From Myotis daubentonii (Eukaryota; Chordata; Mammalia; Chiroptera; Vespertilionidae), in the NCBI RefSeq assembly GCF_963259705.1, contig NC_081850.1:33757799-33821798 (forward strand): a DNA stretch of 64,000 nucleotides, written 5' to 3'. The notes under the pieces were generated by a model that saw only the letters and a program-made list of their open reading frames with translations, was not told where the DNA came from and did no database searches. The position numbers were made by a program, and so were the translations under genes. This document shows, piece after piece, positions 1 to 12,695 of this stretch. The first letter of the stretch is position 1, and each line of letters begins with the position of its first letter.

Positions 1-642
1 TGGAGGGCATTAGCAAGTTTAAGTAGGAACATATGATTCTTATGCTTCATTACCAGACTTTATTACAAGGCCAGGTCCCTGTGTCATGGGGACTCCATCC
101 AAACTTCTTGACATAATGAAGAACTCTTTTATTATTTTGAACTCTTGAAGGCAAATTTCTATTCTTCCAAGCAAAGACAAAGACAGTAAGGCCACAATGC
201 AAAGGAATTCCCTCAGTGCATAACTGCTAATTGGACAATTGTTCTGGGCAATTATTATACCAGGAAATAATTGCCCTATAGCTTCACTCATTGCTTATAA
301 ACTTTCTTTGAGATGGGAATCTTTTAAAAAGTTACGCTGTCAAGTTTGATATTCTTATTAGATTTTTCCCTTTTCTTAATGAGGTGTTTGCTCTTGCTGC
401 GCAGCCTGAACATTTGTTTCCATGGCCCATTTACATTTAGCAGATAAGTAAGCAGGCCCTCGTTCCACTAAAACCTGGGGTTCAACAGTGGTTCTACCAA
501 AACTTAAGGTTTAAGGAGATTTGAACTGAACCTCTTTTTTAAACTGGTGAAGGTCAACAATCTCATTTTTCTTTTTTCATGAAAATTTAAACATTTTGTC
601 TCTGATCTGGGAGGATGATGGCTTTTGTATCATAGGCTTTTA

Positions 643-645
<3 letters not shown>

Positions 646-702
<57 letters not shown>
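646..702. repeat. (AG)n microsatellite
   Basis: An almost uninterrupted AG dinucleotide run of about 57 bp. It is followed by two copies of a short GGAGTGGAGTTAAT-type phrase around 703-745. Confidence 0.95.
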
Positions 703-705
<3 letters not shown>

Positions 706-1319
706 TGGAGTTAATGAGAGAGAAATGGGCAGGAGTGGAGTTAATCTTTAGGCACAGTTATAAAGTAAGGTTCTCTTTGTTTCTTTTCATACTTGATCCC
801 CTCCTCTGTGCTTGTTCCTTTTCTCCTTCAGCTCGTTTCTTCATGGATGCTCTTGTCCCAAACCCCATGCTTGTGTAGGAGGAGTCCACCATGTGCCATC
901 TTCATTCTCTTTTGAAGGCAAAAGACATTTGTAATTGCCTCAGAGGTACTTGCACCACTAAGCAGCATTTATAATTGACAGTCTAGTAAGAGTAATAGCC
1001 TACCGCAGAGAGTGGGGTTAGTTGGGTACCTGATTTCTTGGATTTTTGTGTTGACTATGCCATTTATGGTGTGGCCTGGGGAGAGTTATTTTACATCTGT
1101 TGTCCTGATTTTACCATCTATAAAACAAGGAGGTTGGGAATATGACTTCTATTATTCCTCCTTGGCATATTCATCTATGAATTTAAAGCATGGTGGGAGA
1201 GGCATACATCTTTTTCATCCTGAGGAGAACCCCTTGAAATGATTTTATCATTTATTCTGCTTTTAAAGGTAGTCTTTTAGATTATGGGAGAGAAGGTTTT
1301 CAGATGTGGTCTGCAAGTA

Positions 1320-1470
1320 GAAAGTAAAATGAACATTTATTGAGCATCTGCTTTGTGCCAAGCTGGTGCTGTATAGTTTGTTATATGATCTCACCAAGCT
1401 TTGCTTGTCAGGGAGGTTTAATCTAAATGATTTAGTCAAGTTCACACAGTTGCATTGCCACAGAGCAAAT
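1320..1470 (-). mobile_element. MIR/L2-type ancient fragment
   Basis: Contains the reverse-strand MIR/L2 landmarks TGAGCATCTGCTTTGTGCCAAGC and, further on, a degraded AGTCAAGTTCACACAG core. Heavily diverged; the boundaries are approximate. Confidence 0.55.
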
Positions 1471-2439
1471 TTGGCATCCTGAATTAGGGACTTGGCTTTG
1501 GGGTAGACCTCTCTGTTTTCCTCATACCATGGATCCTGCCTACCCATACTTCCATTTCTCTCTCCTCAACACGCCTGGAGACAGTTGTTAGCTGGTTACA
1601 CTCTGCTTTTAGGTTAGTACAATTTTGAAAGATGAAATCTTGGTTTGCCGAAGCAGAATTCTAGAAAAGATACCCTTTAAGGCTTTATTTGCAATGTTTT
1701 AAGCTAGGTTTATTTCCAATAGAAAGAGGCCTATAAATGTCAGACCTACATGGAAAGTTGCCCCTTCAAGGCACCTCATATTTACTTTATTGCACCTGAC
1801 ATATTGTGTAACTGTCTCTTTGCTCGTGTGTGTGAGTGTGTTGTGTGTGTTTGTGTGTATGTCATGTTCTTACATCACTAATCGATATCCTGGTGAATTT
1901 TGCCCACTCAAGATTGTTTATTGAATGAATAGAAAATTAGTAAACTCCTTCTATGATAAGCCTTATGCAGACCAGTATTTTCATATTATATTCCTAAATA
2001 TCACCCTCATCATTATCATCATCATCATTTCCTCAGTATTGCAACAACTTTTTGATGTTACCTTATTTTATCAGACATCACTTGGTTCTGTGATTCTCTT
2101 GATCTCTGTTCTACCTGCTCTTACCATGTAGTTTAATTACTGAATGACAAATGAAGTTGATGTTATGTATCAAAATTTCCTGAACGTGAGAGGGGTAATA
2201 TACTAGACATTTAAACTACTAACATAAAGGTTAAATAGTGTAATCTATTTATACTTGCATGCATGATACCTTTTATGGCACCGACACAGAACAAATTAAG
2301 GTTAACATTCCTGACTATTGCTTATATATGGAAATCAAGATATTGGAGGCTGTGGATGAGTGTTTGTTCCAGTTTGGGAGAAGAATAGGTTTTCAATTGT
2401 TCTATCTTCTCTGCTTTTAATAGTATTCGTCCAGTTGTT

Positions 2440-2650
2440 TGGTGGGTAGTGGTTAAGTATGTATGAACCCATAGACATCATTGCATGTTTTTTGGAGTGG
2501 GACTACCTGGGTTTGAATGCTCATTCTTATCAAGTTACTATGTTTTCCAAATCTCAGGTTTCCTCCTTTGTGAAGGGATGCTAATAATCAGAGTTGTTGT
2601 GTGAGCTGAATGGATTAATCCAGGTATAGAGCCAGGCAGCATCCCCTGTT
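2440..2650 (+). mobile_element. MIR SINE remnant
   Basis: Reads in MIR order: a GTAGTGGTTAAG head, a CCTGGGTTTGAATGC segment, a TCAAGTTAC core, and a TTTCCTC..TGTGAAGGGATGCTAATAAT tail. Diverged, with approximate ends. A Helitron follows 70 bp downstream. Confidence 0.6.
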
Positions 2651-2719
2651 ACCAAGTAAGCCTTTTATTAATGTTAGCTCTTATTTTATTTTGTGTAGGT
2701 GTACTGTTATTATTATTAA

Positions 2720-3328
2720 CTAGGGGCCCAGTGCACGAATCCGTGCACCTTGAAAGGAACTGTGGGCCGCAAGGCTGCGGTGGGCACAGGGGCGGGTCTT
2801 GGCCCATCCTCCATGCCCCTGCCAGGCCCCTCCCACCGTGGCCCCTGGTCCTCTGTCTGCCAGCAGCCCCTTCCCACTCGCACCTGCTGATGGCACACAG
2901 CAATTGGGGCTGGTGCCAGCAGCAGGTATGATCAGGGCCGGCGCCATCAGCAGGTATGAGAGGCGGCTGCTGCCCCGATCACCCCTCAGGAGTAGGGGGA
3001 GGTGGAGAAGCCCTCAGGGGCAATCGGGGTGGGCAGCCACTGCTCGTACCCACTGATGGTGCTGAGAGATTGGGGCGGGCACTCGGCACAGGCAGCAGGT
3101 ATGAGCGCCGGGTAGGACCGCGGCATGGAGGAGCAAAGAATTTTCAGTAACCACCAGAGGTTCACCCCAATGACAGCAACTGGCGCCCCGCCTTGGTCTG
3201 GTGCCCCTGCTCACCTACTCCACCATCCTGCTGCAGCCAACACCTGCCATGTTCTGCGTGTGCCCCCTGGTTGTTCGGTTATTCCCACAGTTTGGTCTAT
3301 TTGCATATTAGCCTTTTATTATATAGGA
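2720..3328 (-). mobile_element. Non-autonomous HeliBat-type Helitron
   Basis: On the minus strand it begins TCCTATATAATAAAAG and ends in CTAG. The terminal hairpin stem is formed by GTGCACGAATCCGTGCAC, about 10 bases before the end. It sits between host A and T as Helitrons do, without target duplication. No Rep/helicase coding is visible. Its interior resembles the + strand copy at 10381-10982 in reverse, including the segment around 3125-3290, so both belong to one subfamily. Confidence 0.9.
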
Positions 3329-6300
3329 TAGCAGCAGCAGTAATAATAGTATAGGTTTTTGGTGAGGAAATATGATCATCATGTCAAGAGCTAGGTAACC
3401 CCTACACCTCCTTTATGCTACTTATGAATAGCTAAGAAGAGTTAGAGGAGAGAGAGGTTTGTTATACTTCTGTTTCCTTGGAAGACTTCACAGAAAAGGT
3501 TATAAGTCAAACAGTTTGGAATGGGCTGCATTGATAGGGAGGAACTGTGTGCTGTGCAGGCAGTGAGACGTAGAGTCCAGCTGGTGGGGAGTGAGAGAGG
3601 AGAGCAGGTTAGAAATGTCAGGGACAACAGAAGAGTCTTCCTGCTGCCACTCCCACTCAGAGCCTTTCAACAATCTCCCTATTTTAAATAATAAAATACT
3701 ATTCTTCTTTTAGCCCTCCCCCCACCTACTTGTACAAGCTGTAGTTGTACGTGCTAAACAGTTGTGGTGTGGCCATTACCTGTCCGTAGACTTAGTGAGT
3801 GTCTGCCCTTTGCAGGCCTAGTACTCTGGGAGCGAAGGGTGGAGAGAAAGGAAGATAAAGTACATCCCCTATTCTCTTGGAACTGCCAGTTAAGGGGAAA
3901 GGTAAGATATAGGTACAGCTAGCACATCAGGTAGAAGTGATCAGATACACAAAAGATGCGAACTTGGAGGATAGATGAAACACCATAAAATTGGGATATG
4001 AGGCAGGAATCTAGAGGATGTATTTCAAGGATGGCTGGCATTTGAGCTTATCTTTGATTATGAGAGTTGGGGAGGGGGATGTAGGGGTGTGTGTAGGCAG
4101 GCGGTCAGGGATTCTGGCTGCCTGGCACAGATTGTCGGTGAAGAAACTGGGGCCTCCTGGGACTGCAGCAATGAAACTGATGTAGCTATATCTCATTCAG
4201 GATCAGCAATAATGAGTGAGAGTTTTCCTGAACCCATTTTCACTATAATAAGGGAGAGGGGGGAGGGTTTGAGAGCTACAGTGTGCTTAGTGTTCAAGTT
4301 AAATGTTAACTCTTTTGTTTAGTTAAGGACTAACTTATTCTTTCCTATGCAAAAGGGAAAAAGAGAGGGAGAAAACACAATGTGGCAATAACCACCTAAC
4401 TTTAAAAAAATCATGATTTGCTTATGTGGTTGCTTATTTTCAAGCTAACACATATGTAGTGATTGTAAAGATATGTGCAAACTTGAACAGACTGCGGAAT
4501 CACCTTCCTGAGTTCCCTGAGTGGCTTCTGCAGGGTTCTCAGAGAGTTAGTTATTTTCGACCACATTCCTAGTTTAGCCATTAGAAAATTATGGGTTTTA
4601 TTTGTATAAACTCAGCAGCTAAAATAGCACTTCCAGAAAGGTGGGTGAGCTCATCGTCGTCTGAACCAGGCAAATTAATGACCTGCCCAGCATTGTTCGC
4701 ACAGGCCAGCACTGGCTGACTTCACCAGCTGTTTCACTTGAAAGGAGACATTGTTTCTCAGGTTGCATTCGTCAGATGCTTTCCTCTCTGCACGCCAACC
4801 TTTGGTGAATGTCCTAGGTGTCCTGGATGTTCCCACTGCTTATACTTTATATAACCAAAAAGCAGATAGCTCTGGAAATGTATGCAAAGTACTCTGTCCA
4901 GCTGTCTGAGGCCCCCACCCGAGAAAAAGATGTAAACACCTTCATCCCCGTAGGTTTATAGAGACACTGTCCTTGGAAGCTCCCCAGTGGGAGGGCTTCT
5001 TCTAACCCTTTTAAATGTCAGTTACCAAGCAGGCCTGGGAACATGAATAACTAAAGCATGAGGTGCTTTTGCTGATGATTCTGATCACTTTTCAGGAGGT
5101 ATAATGTAATGTATGGACTGGAGGTACCTGAAGGAAGGGAATTGGGGGGTTGCACAATTTGTATTTGCTGAAAGAAATTAAGATAGCATGGTGCTGAACT
5201 TTAGGAACTTCTTAGACTGTTACCTACAGTACAGATGTCAGGTGCTAGGGTGGAGTGTCTAGAAAAGCGAGAGGCCTTAAATTTGGTAATGTGTTTCACT
5301 CTGAAAGATGCTATTCTACAGACAGTCAACATGGAGAAAGAATAGCAATGTAGTTTTAAAAAGTCAATTGAATGCTCTTTAGAATGAGTGCCAAATACAA
5401 CCCTGGTACATTGGTTCTGGCTTCTGTTAAATGAGTAGTTTTTGCATTATCCTCCCCTTCTGCTGTGTTTATGTTTAATTTTTATTACTAGTCTACTCCT
5501 TGAATTTCAGACAGGACATTGTATCTCTAGGTAGGAGAATAGGTGTTTGAGGTGAACTTTTTTCAGGGTTCTCTCTTTACTGGAGAAAAACCGAATTTAC
5601 TGTTGAGTGGACTGTAACTGCAGATGCTAATTGAGAAATCTGTGGGCTAGATTCAGGTGGCTTTGATAAGACTTTTATTCTTTTCAGTCGTATGTATTTT
5701 TGAGCGCATTCTTGGGAAGATTGCTGCTGGGTAGTGTTGCATGTCAGAGATGAGGGAAGTTTAGTTATTAACCCCACATAGAGGGTTAAGGGGGGCAAAT
5801 AGGCAGGCTGTGGAATGAGGAAAGGGCCAGGTTGAAACATTTCCAAAAGGTATTTTTGTTGTTTATACTTGTTAATTATTAATATTAATTATTGATGAAA
5901 AGCGGTTTTGACTTACATGCCACACATTGTTTAGGAATAAATGATCACATTTCTTATCTGGGACCATAGTAGCTATTAAACTTTTAAATAATCAATATTT
6001 ATTAATTTAGAACAATTCCTCCCCTTCCTTCAACATTAAAGAGAAAAATTTCTGGATCTCCAGCTTTTAAAGAATTTGTTTTGTGAAAATGTATTTTCCC
6101 CTCACCTTTGGGTGGACTTTAACACTAAATGAATATATTAAGGATTGAATTTGTCCAAACTATTTTGTCAATAATTAGAAAATATCTTTAGAACAACGTA
6201 TATATTTCATGAAATATACATAGATAACATATAAGGCTTTGTAGGTTAAAATTGTCTAATTAGTTGTGTGGTGCTTTGTCTAAAATGTCTTCTTTTTCTT

Positions 6301-6506
6301 AGAAATGCATCATCTTAGTTTCTTGAAAATGATCATTTTACACGTTTCTATATTTTGTAGTTCATCATATAGGTTTAAATGGAGCATATTCTGTTTAAAT
6401 TCCAGTAGGCAGGTATGTACAGCATTGAAGATTCTCTGGGAATCTGAACTGTCCATTGCTTATTTTGAGAGAGGATGAGGGGAGGAAGAGAGGGAGGGAG
6501 GGAGGA

Positions 6507-6508
<2 letters not shown>

Positions 6509-6557
<49 letters not shown>
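6509..6557. repeat. (GA)n microsatellite
   Basis: A GA dinucleotide run preceded by a GGGA-rich purine stretch from about 6470. Confidence 0.95.
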
Positions 6558-6558
<1 letters not shown>

Positions 6559-8858
6559 CCCTGAATCAGGCTGTAAAAGTCAGTGGTTATGCTTCTGAGA
6601 CACTATAGGCTTTCTGAATGTTATGACATTCATTTTAACCTCAGTCTTAAGGAATATGTATTGGGTTTCTATGGACTTTACCCATTTTTAGTTTTAGGTT
6701 GTGTTGTTCTGATCAGTAGGCTATATAATATCATAGGGGTCACGTGCTAAAGTACTAATCACAACATTGGCAACTCCAAGACTTGTTTAGTTGTAGAACA
6801 TAGTACACACAGCTGAGCCACCTCTGGGGTTCATTTTGCATTTGCCTGAGTGGCCTCCAGAGGTGACCTTCACTGCTATATTTTCCCAGTAGGATACAGT
6901 TGTAGTAGTAACTTGAAAAACTTACCTATGTTGGGCTAAGTAGGCTGATCCTAGCTCAGCCCCTTCTCTGTCATCTGAAAGAACTGCCCTCTGACTCCAT
7001 TCATAGCTTGTGTTTGATCTCTGTGAGTAGTTGATTTATCATTTTTCAGAGCCACTACCTAAGGCCACAGATTTTCTGGGGGATCTGGGAAAGTCTGCCT
7101 TTACTTTCATGAAGTTTATGGTCAGTTGAACCTTGCTTTTTATGGGCTCACTTCATTCTGGGAAGAAAAATCCTGCATTTGTGAAAATGAAAGGGCACTT
7201 GCCTTTCTCAGGGGAGCTGAAAGCTATTGGTTTCCCCCGAGAGGATTGCTGGTGAAGGCAGTTATGAAGAGAACAAGTAACTCTTTTAAATGAACAGCGT
7301 GTTCTTGCTTAAATATTTCCCAGAATGATTCCAAAGAAATAGAATACAGGTAAGTTTTGTCATGTTCTCATTGTGAGTTAAGATTACGAAAAAAAAAAAA
7401 ATAGGATTAGAATCATAGAGGAGGAAAAGCCTTCATACCAGTGGCTTATGTTTTATATCTCTTGGATTCTAACCATTTATAAAATTATCTGGTTTCTTGC
7501 CCCTACCATCGTTGATTTTTTCCCTCTCTTTTTCCATCTAGGGACCTTTGAATTATTTTTATTCATAAGTGAAAAATGTATTACAGCTTTATTTCCTTTT
7601 ATTAATAGTTCCTTCTTGCCCTTAACCACATCTCTGACTTTTTGGCAAGTAAAGTCCAATGAGCTCATGCTTAATCATGTATAAACAACCACCTAATTAT
7701 ATGGTTTTGAATTTTCATTTAACCGACTAAATAAAAATGACACAGAAAGAGAAACCTGACAACCTCCCTGTATTTGGATACCTGGCCTTTCTCTCCCTCA
7801 CTCTCTCTTCACGCATTTAGTAAAATGAGTGTTAAAACTTATTTAAAAAATCAGTTGGCATTTGCCAAGTTTCTGAGCTAAAATTGTTCTTTTCAAGGCT
7901 ACATGTCATAAAAAAGTCAGTTGAGCTGCATACCTCTCCTTTACAAATTTCTTTCCACATCTATTCTTTCCTCCTCTGGACAGAGGTGTTACTAGAATTC
8001 CTTGTGCTGCTGGTGTCAGGTGACAGAGCAGCCAATCAGGGCCAAGATTTCTCAATCTTTGTCCCCTCACCTTCTCCTCTGAGGTACAATAACAATGATC
8101 CCAGTTGCCATATCTTCCCACCCTCCCCAAACCACTCTGATTGACACATTTTTGAAAGAAGATAGTGGGAAAATCCTTTCAAACAAAGGTGCTTACTGTG
8201 CTTAACCAGGAAGGTGGTTGCCCGTTCCCTTTTTCACTCATTGGCTTAGTCCTACAGTTCTGAACAAGGAGCAAAATCCTTTGACTGGTTAGATGGTTTT
8301 GCTGTGGTTAGCTCAGTATAATCGACAGAAGGCAAAAGAAAAGGTACTTTATTATTATTATTTTTGATATGTCACAAGATGAGTACCTAGAGAGTAGGTT
8401 TGTCTACTAGTATTTAATAGCCACAAGACAGAAGAAAGGGAAAGGGATACCTGTGAAATTTGGTGAAAGTGATTTATTTTTTCATGGGTCCTTCAGCCGT
8501 AAAACATAATTTGGTTTCTTCAAGTACTATGACTCTGAAACATGCATATTCTAAGTGCTAAAATTTCATACACTTATTAGATGAGGTAGATTTGTTTGGA
8601 AGCAAATTATATTGACTCCACTTTGAGAACTGAGAGAATGATCTCATTAAGATTAGTTTCTAAACAATCTTCCTTATTGAAAATATTTTTAGAGATAACC
8701 TTCATAATTTTTAGGCTCATTGTAAGGAACTAGTATTACCCAGTGATTCATAAGGATTTATTGTAACATTTTCTTCCAAGCTGTAGATTTGTATCAAGGT
8801 TCATGTTCCTCTTATTGTGCAAGAAGATCAAAGTGAGCCTTCTGCCTTTCCCTGTTAC

Positions 8859-8889
8859 TTTGTTTTGTTTTGTTTTGTTTTGTTTTGTT
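8859..8889. repeat. (TTTTG)n microsatellite
   Basis: About six copies of TTTTG. It is possibly the remnant of a poly(T) tail, but I see no attached element. Confidence 0.9.
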
Positions 8890-9762
8890 ATGGAATGTTT
8901 AGAAAAAAGTGGGAAGCAAATTCTGGCAGAGTTTATAATTTGGTTCACCTGGAGCAGTAAAAAGAGGCGGCACTTTAACTACCAAATTAAGACCTCAATT
9001 AAATTCATCCTTGGAGAATCAGGGAGGGATTGATTATATTTCTCTCTTTCCATTTATTTTCAAAGCTACAGGATCTTAACATTGCTTATGATTTGTTGTT
9101 AATTCTTGTCCAAGAGTTTGTATATTATTCAGGAAATAAGTTTCAACTCAATTAGTATTCAGCTTTTTATTCACATTTATTCTCAATGTTCACATTCAAC
9201 TAAGATAAATAATACCACTCCTTTAAAAAGTTTAGGCATAACATAAGAATTACTCTTAATTTAGATTTTTTTTCACGTTGGCATTAATCTGTATTTTGAT
9301 TGCCTTTTTGTTTTGATGAGAAAATTTGAGTTGGAAATGGTGCTGTTCCACATTGTTTAACCTAATTGTAGATATCATTAATTAAGAGTTATTGCTGATA
9401 TAGTGTCTGAATTCATACCTGTAGGGTGTAGAGCTTAAGTACTCACATTTACTTTAATGCTAACTCATGTTCCAATCATGTTGACAGAGATGCTTTGATT
9501 ACTCTGGTTCTCTTTTAAGTTCAAAAATAGCATTAAATAAAAGAAATATAAGGGAAGTTACACTAACTAGATTGCTGTGTGTTGAGATTTTTGACTAGAA
9601 TCATGTTTCTATATTTTGGTAGTTTTGTTGTTATGTAATTTTATATAGTAACAAGTTGCTTCAGCCAAAGGGTAGATATTTCAGTTTTTGTATCTTTCCA
9701 ATTTTAATAGAATCTGTAATGGGTATGACTTACTCTACCAACTCATGTATACAATAAATGCT

Positions 9763-9841
9763 GCCCTGATTAGGGATTGAACCTGTAAATTGGCATATTG
9801 GGATGATGATGCTCCAGTTAACTGAGCTACCTAGCCAAGGC
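9763..9841 (-). mobile_element. tRNA-derived SINE head fragment
   Basis: On the minus strand the sequence reads GCCTTGGCTAGGTAGCTCAG... and then a B-box-like GGTTCAATCCCTAATCAGGGC. This matches the tRNA-like head of bat VES-type SINEs. The body and tail are missing and no clear target duplication is seen. Confidence 0.6.
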
Positions 9842-10380
9842 AAAATCATTTCCTTTAAATCAAAGCAATGAAACTCTTAAGACCTCATTTTACTGATGAG
9901 CAGAAAATTTAATCTCAATCGTTGTTGGTTGGGGTACCCAATATCTTGCCAAGGTGTGATAGATCCTGGGGTCTTGTACAGAGGAGAACATTCCAAGTAC
10001 TTTTCTGGTTCTTGGTCCATTATGTAGTTGCTAAGGTGACTGCTGACCAAGCCCACATGATTTCTAGAAGTCTGTTGCTGTGTGCATTGCTTGGGCACAG
10101 GAACCTGGAGTCTGGCCTTTGTATATTTGACAGGTAACCATGATCTCCACCTTTGCTGCCCTCCCTGAACACTGTCTCTCTATTTGGGGAACCATCAAAC
10201 TGATGTTCTTCCCAGATTTTGGGCAGTCTTCCCTTTCCTGGCTTCTGCCTCTGAGGCAACTCAGAGCACCTGAGTAATCTCAGTGGATTTAGATGTCTAC
10301 ACAGGACTAGAAAAGAGGATGAAATCAATCAATGCCAACTTCTAGCTCTCTTGTAAGCCCCAGAGGCAAAGGAGCACAAA

Positions 10381-10982
10381 TCCTATTTAATAAAAGGCTA
10401 ATATGCAAATAGACCAAACAGCAGAACAGCCGGAACACCTGAACAACTGGTCGCTATGACGTGTGCTCACCAACAGGGGGCATATGTGGAACATGGCGGG
10501 CATTGGCCACAGTGGGATGGTGGAGCAGGTGAGCCGGGGCGTCAGACCAAGGTGGGACACCAGTTGCTGTCATTGGGGCGAGCCTCTGGTGGTTACTGAA
10601 AATTCTTTGCTCCCATGTGCCACGGTCCCACCTGGCACTCCCACCCACTGCCAGTGCTGGCCCTGATCTTCCCTGAGGGCTTCTCCACTTCCCCCTGCTA
10701 CTGAGAAGCTATCAGGGCAGCAGCCACCACTTGCACCCACTGACTGCACCGGCCCCAATCTCTCTGCGCCGTCAGCAGGTGTGAGTGGGGCCGGTGCCAT
10801 CAGCATGTGGGAGTGGTGGTGGCAGCAGGAGCAGGGCTGCTGACAAAGTGGGGACCAGGGGCTGTGGCAGGCGGGGCTGGGTGGGGGTGTGGAGAATGGG
10901 CTGAGACCCGCCCCTGTGCCTACTGCAGTCTCAAGGCCCAGTTATCTTTTAAGGTGCACGAATTTGTGCACTGGGCCCCTAG
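10381..10982 (+). mobile_element. Non-autonomous HeliBat-type Helitron
   Basis: Starts TCCTATTTAATAAAAGGC and ends GGGCCCCTAG, with the hairpin GTGCACGAATTTGTGCAC just before. Flanked by A and T. This is the only + strand copy of the eight. Its interior is a reverse match to the element at 2720-3328. No transposase coding; open frames inside belong to the repeat. Confidence 0.92.
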
Positions 10983-11049
10983 TTACAAATAATAGCTCAA
11001 CAAATATTTTTCCCATATATGTATGTGGTCTGCTGAATGGGCTTTGGAA

Positions 11050-11275
11050 AAGGGGGTTAGAGATCAACCAAAGGACTTGTATGCATACATATTAGCATAA
11101 CCAATGGATACAGACACTGGGATGGTGGGGGCTTGCCCTCAGGGGTGGGAATGGCGGGAGGGATGTCAATCAGGGAAAAAGGAGACATATGTAAAACTTT
11201 AGACAATTAAAAAAAAGAATAAAATGTATTCACCACAAAAAAAAAAAGAAAGAAAAAGAAAAAAAGAATCTACAG
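11050..11275 (+). mobile_element. Bat L1 3' end fragment
   Basis: Shows the order typical of bat L1 3' regions: TGTATGCATACATATTAGCATAACC, a G-rich GGGATGGTGGGGGC stretch, GGAGACATATGTAAAACTTTAGACAATTAAAA and an A-rich tail. It is severely 5' truncated. It lies only about 70 bp after a Helitron end. Confidence 0.7.
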
Positions 11276-11718
11276 CCTACAGAGGCAAAGGTATGAGACA
11301 GCCCTGGTGGACTTCTGGTTGCAAAAAACTGTGTATTTTCTGGTTCTTAGAAGTATGGTTGATTTAATTTTTAATGTAAGACAATATAATCTCCATAACT
11401 ATTTGCCTTTTCTTCAGGTTTGAGTCTTCTGGGCATCTCATCCAGACTTGTAAGCTCATGTAGATTATGTTGCAGAAAAACTTACGATAGAGTATTTGTC
11501 TCTTTAGACAGTTCTGAGGAATTACTGTTTGAGGGAAAACAAAGGTAGCCTAGCAGATTTTAATGAGAACAGTGTAAGCTGTGCTTTTTGGATAGTAAGA
11601 AGTTGTCACTAATGTGAAGGATCAAATGGGATTTTGCCTCTGAATCAAATCTTAGATCCTGAGAAAAATTTTCATTTACTTATATTGAATGACTTAGGCC
11701 ATATTCCCTTTATATTGA

Positions 11719-11745
11719 GTGTGTGTGTGTGTGCGTATGTGTGCC

Positions 11746-11782
<37 letters not shown>
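11719..11782. repeat. (GT)n microsatellite
   Basis: A GT run interrupted by GCGTAT and GCCTT; the last 34 bp are uninterrupted. A weaker imperfect GT run lies at 1826-1860. Confidence 0.95.
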
Positions 11783-11783
<1 letters not shown>

Positions 11784-12509
11784 ACAGTAGAGGAGTATGG
11801 ATGGGGGAAAAGTAGTAATATTCCTGGTTGTTCAGGTAATTTAGTGACAAGGACATATTAACACTTGTATTCACTGGGCATCGCTGTCTGTCTTTTACAT
11901 CACAGCATATTGAAGAGGGAACTTCTCAGCCTCATTTGTGGCCTTAAACTATACTTGTCTTGCTTTATAAGTTTTGTTAAGAGTCATATTATTTGTTTAT
12001 CCAGCAAATATTTGTTAACACCTACTCTCTGGCAGAGGGGTTCCCAGTCATTGTTTCATACGGTAAGGAGTCTCACCAATAGGCAGCTTTGCCATTTTTC
12101 ATCCAATTTCTTCTTCTGGTTGTCTTAGGGGTAACAAGCAGCTTAGAAAAAACATGAGCTTAATTTATGGAGAAGGATTTGGAATCTAGTATTTCTTACA
12201 GGTCCTTCAACAGCCCCCTTATTTATTTTTTATAAGGTTATTTGGGGGTTACTATGTTCCCTCTGTTGATTGCAATATGACCTGGTCCAGACCTCATCAC
12301 TGTATCCTGAAATCATAGCAACATCTCTCTAGCTTGGTTTCCTGCCTTCTCTCTTTGCTCTGCTTCCATATTACTAGAAATAGTTAGACTGCTCTGTTCA
12401 TAGTCCCTCATTCTATCACAACCATTCTTAAAAACCTATTATAGCTCTTTTGGGGGCCTGGCCTTGGAAGTCCTGTATAATATGATAATACTTTAATAAG
12501 AATACGAAT

Positions 12510-12695
12510 GCCTAGGGCTTATAGAATGATTACTTGTGTACTAGACACTACTATAAGTGCTTTACATGCATTGACTTACTAGTTTTCCAAACAAACTTAC
12601 GAAGGTATGTACAGTGATCAACCCCATTTTCCAGATGAGGAAACAGAGGCACAGAGAGTTTAAGGAACTTGCCCAAGGTCACATAGCTGGTAAGT
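12510..12695 (-). mobile_element. MIR SINE remnant
   Basis: Clear reverse-orientation MIR: CCATTTTCCAGATGAGGAAACAGAGGC, AACTTGCCCAAGGTCACATAGC, and an upstream AAGTGCTTTACATGCATT segment. Diverged, but in the right order and spacing. Confidence 0.85.

Noticed and set aside
9877..10328. Short opposed open frames suggesting a small gene
   Set aside because: No similarity, start context or splice signals that I can support; lengths are within chance.
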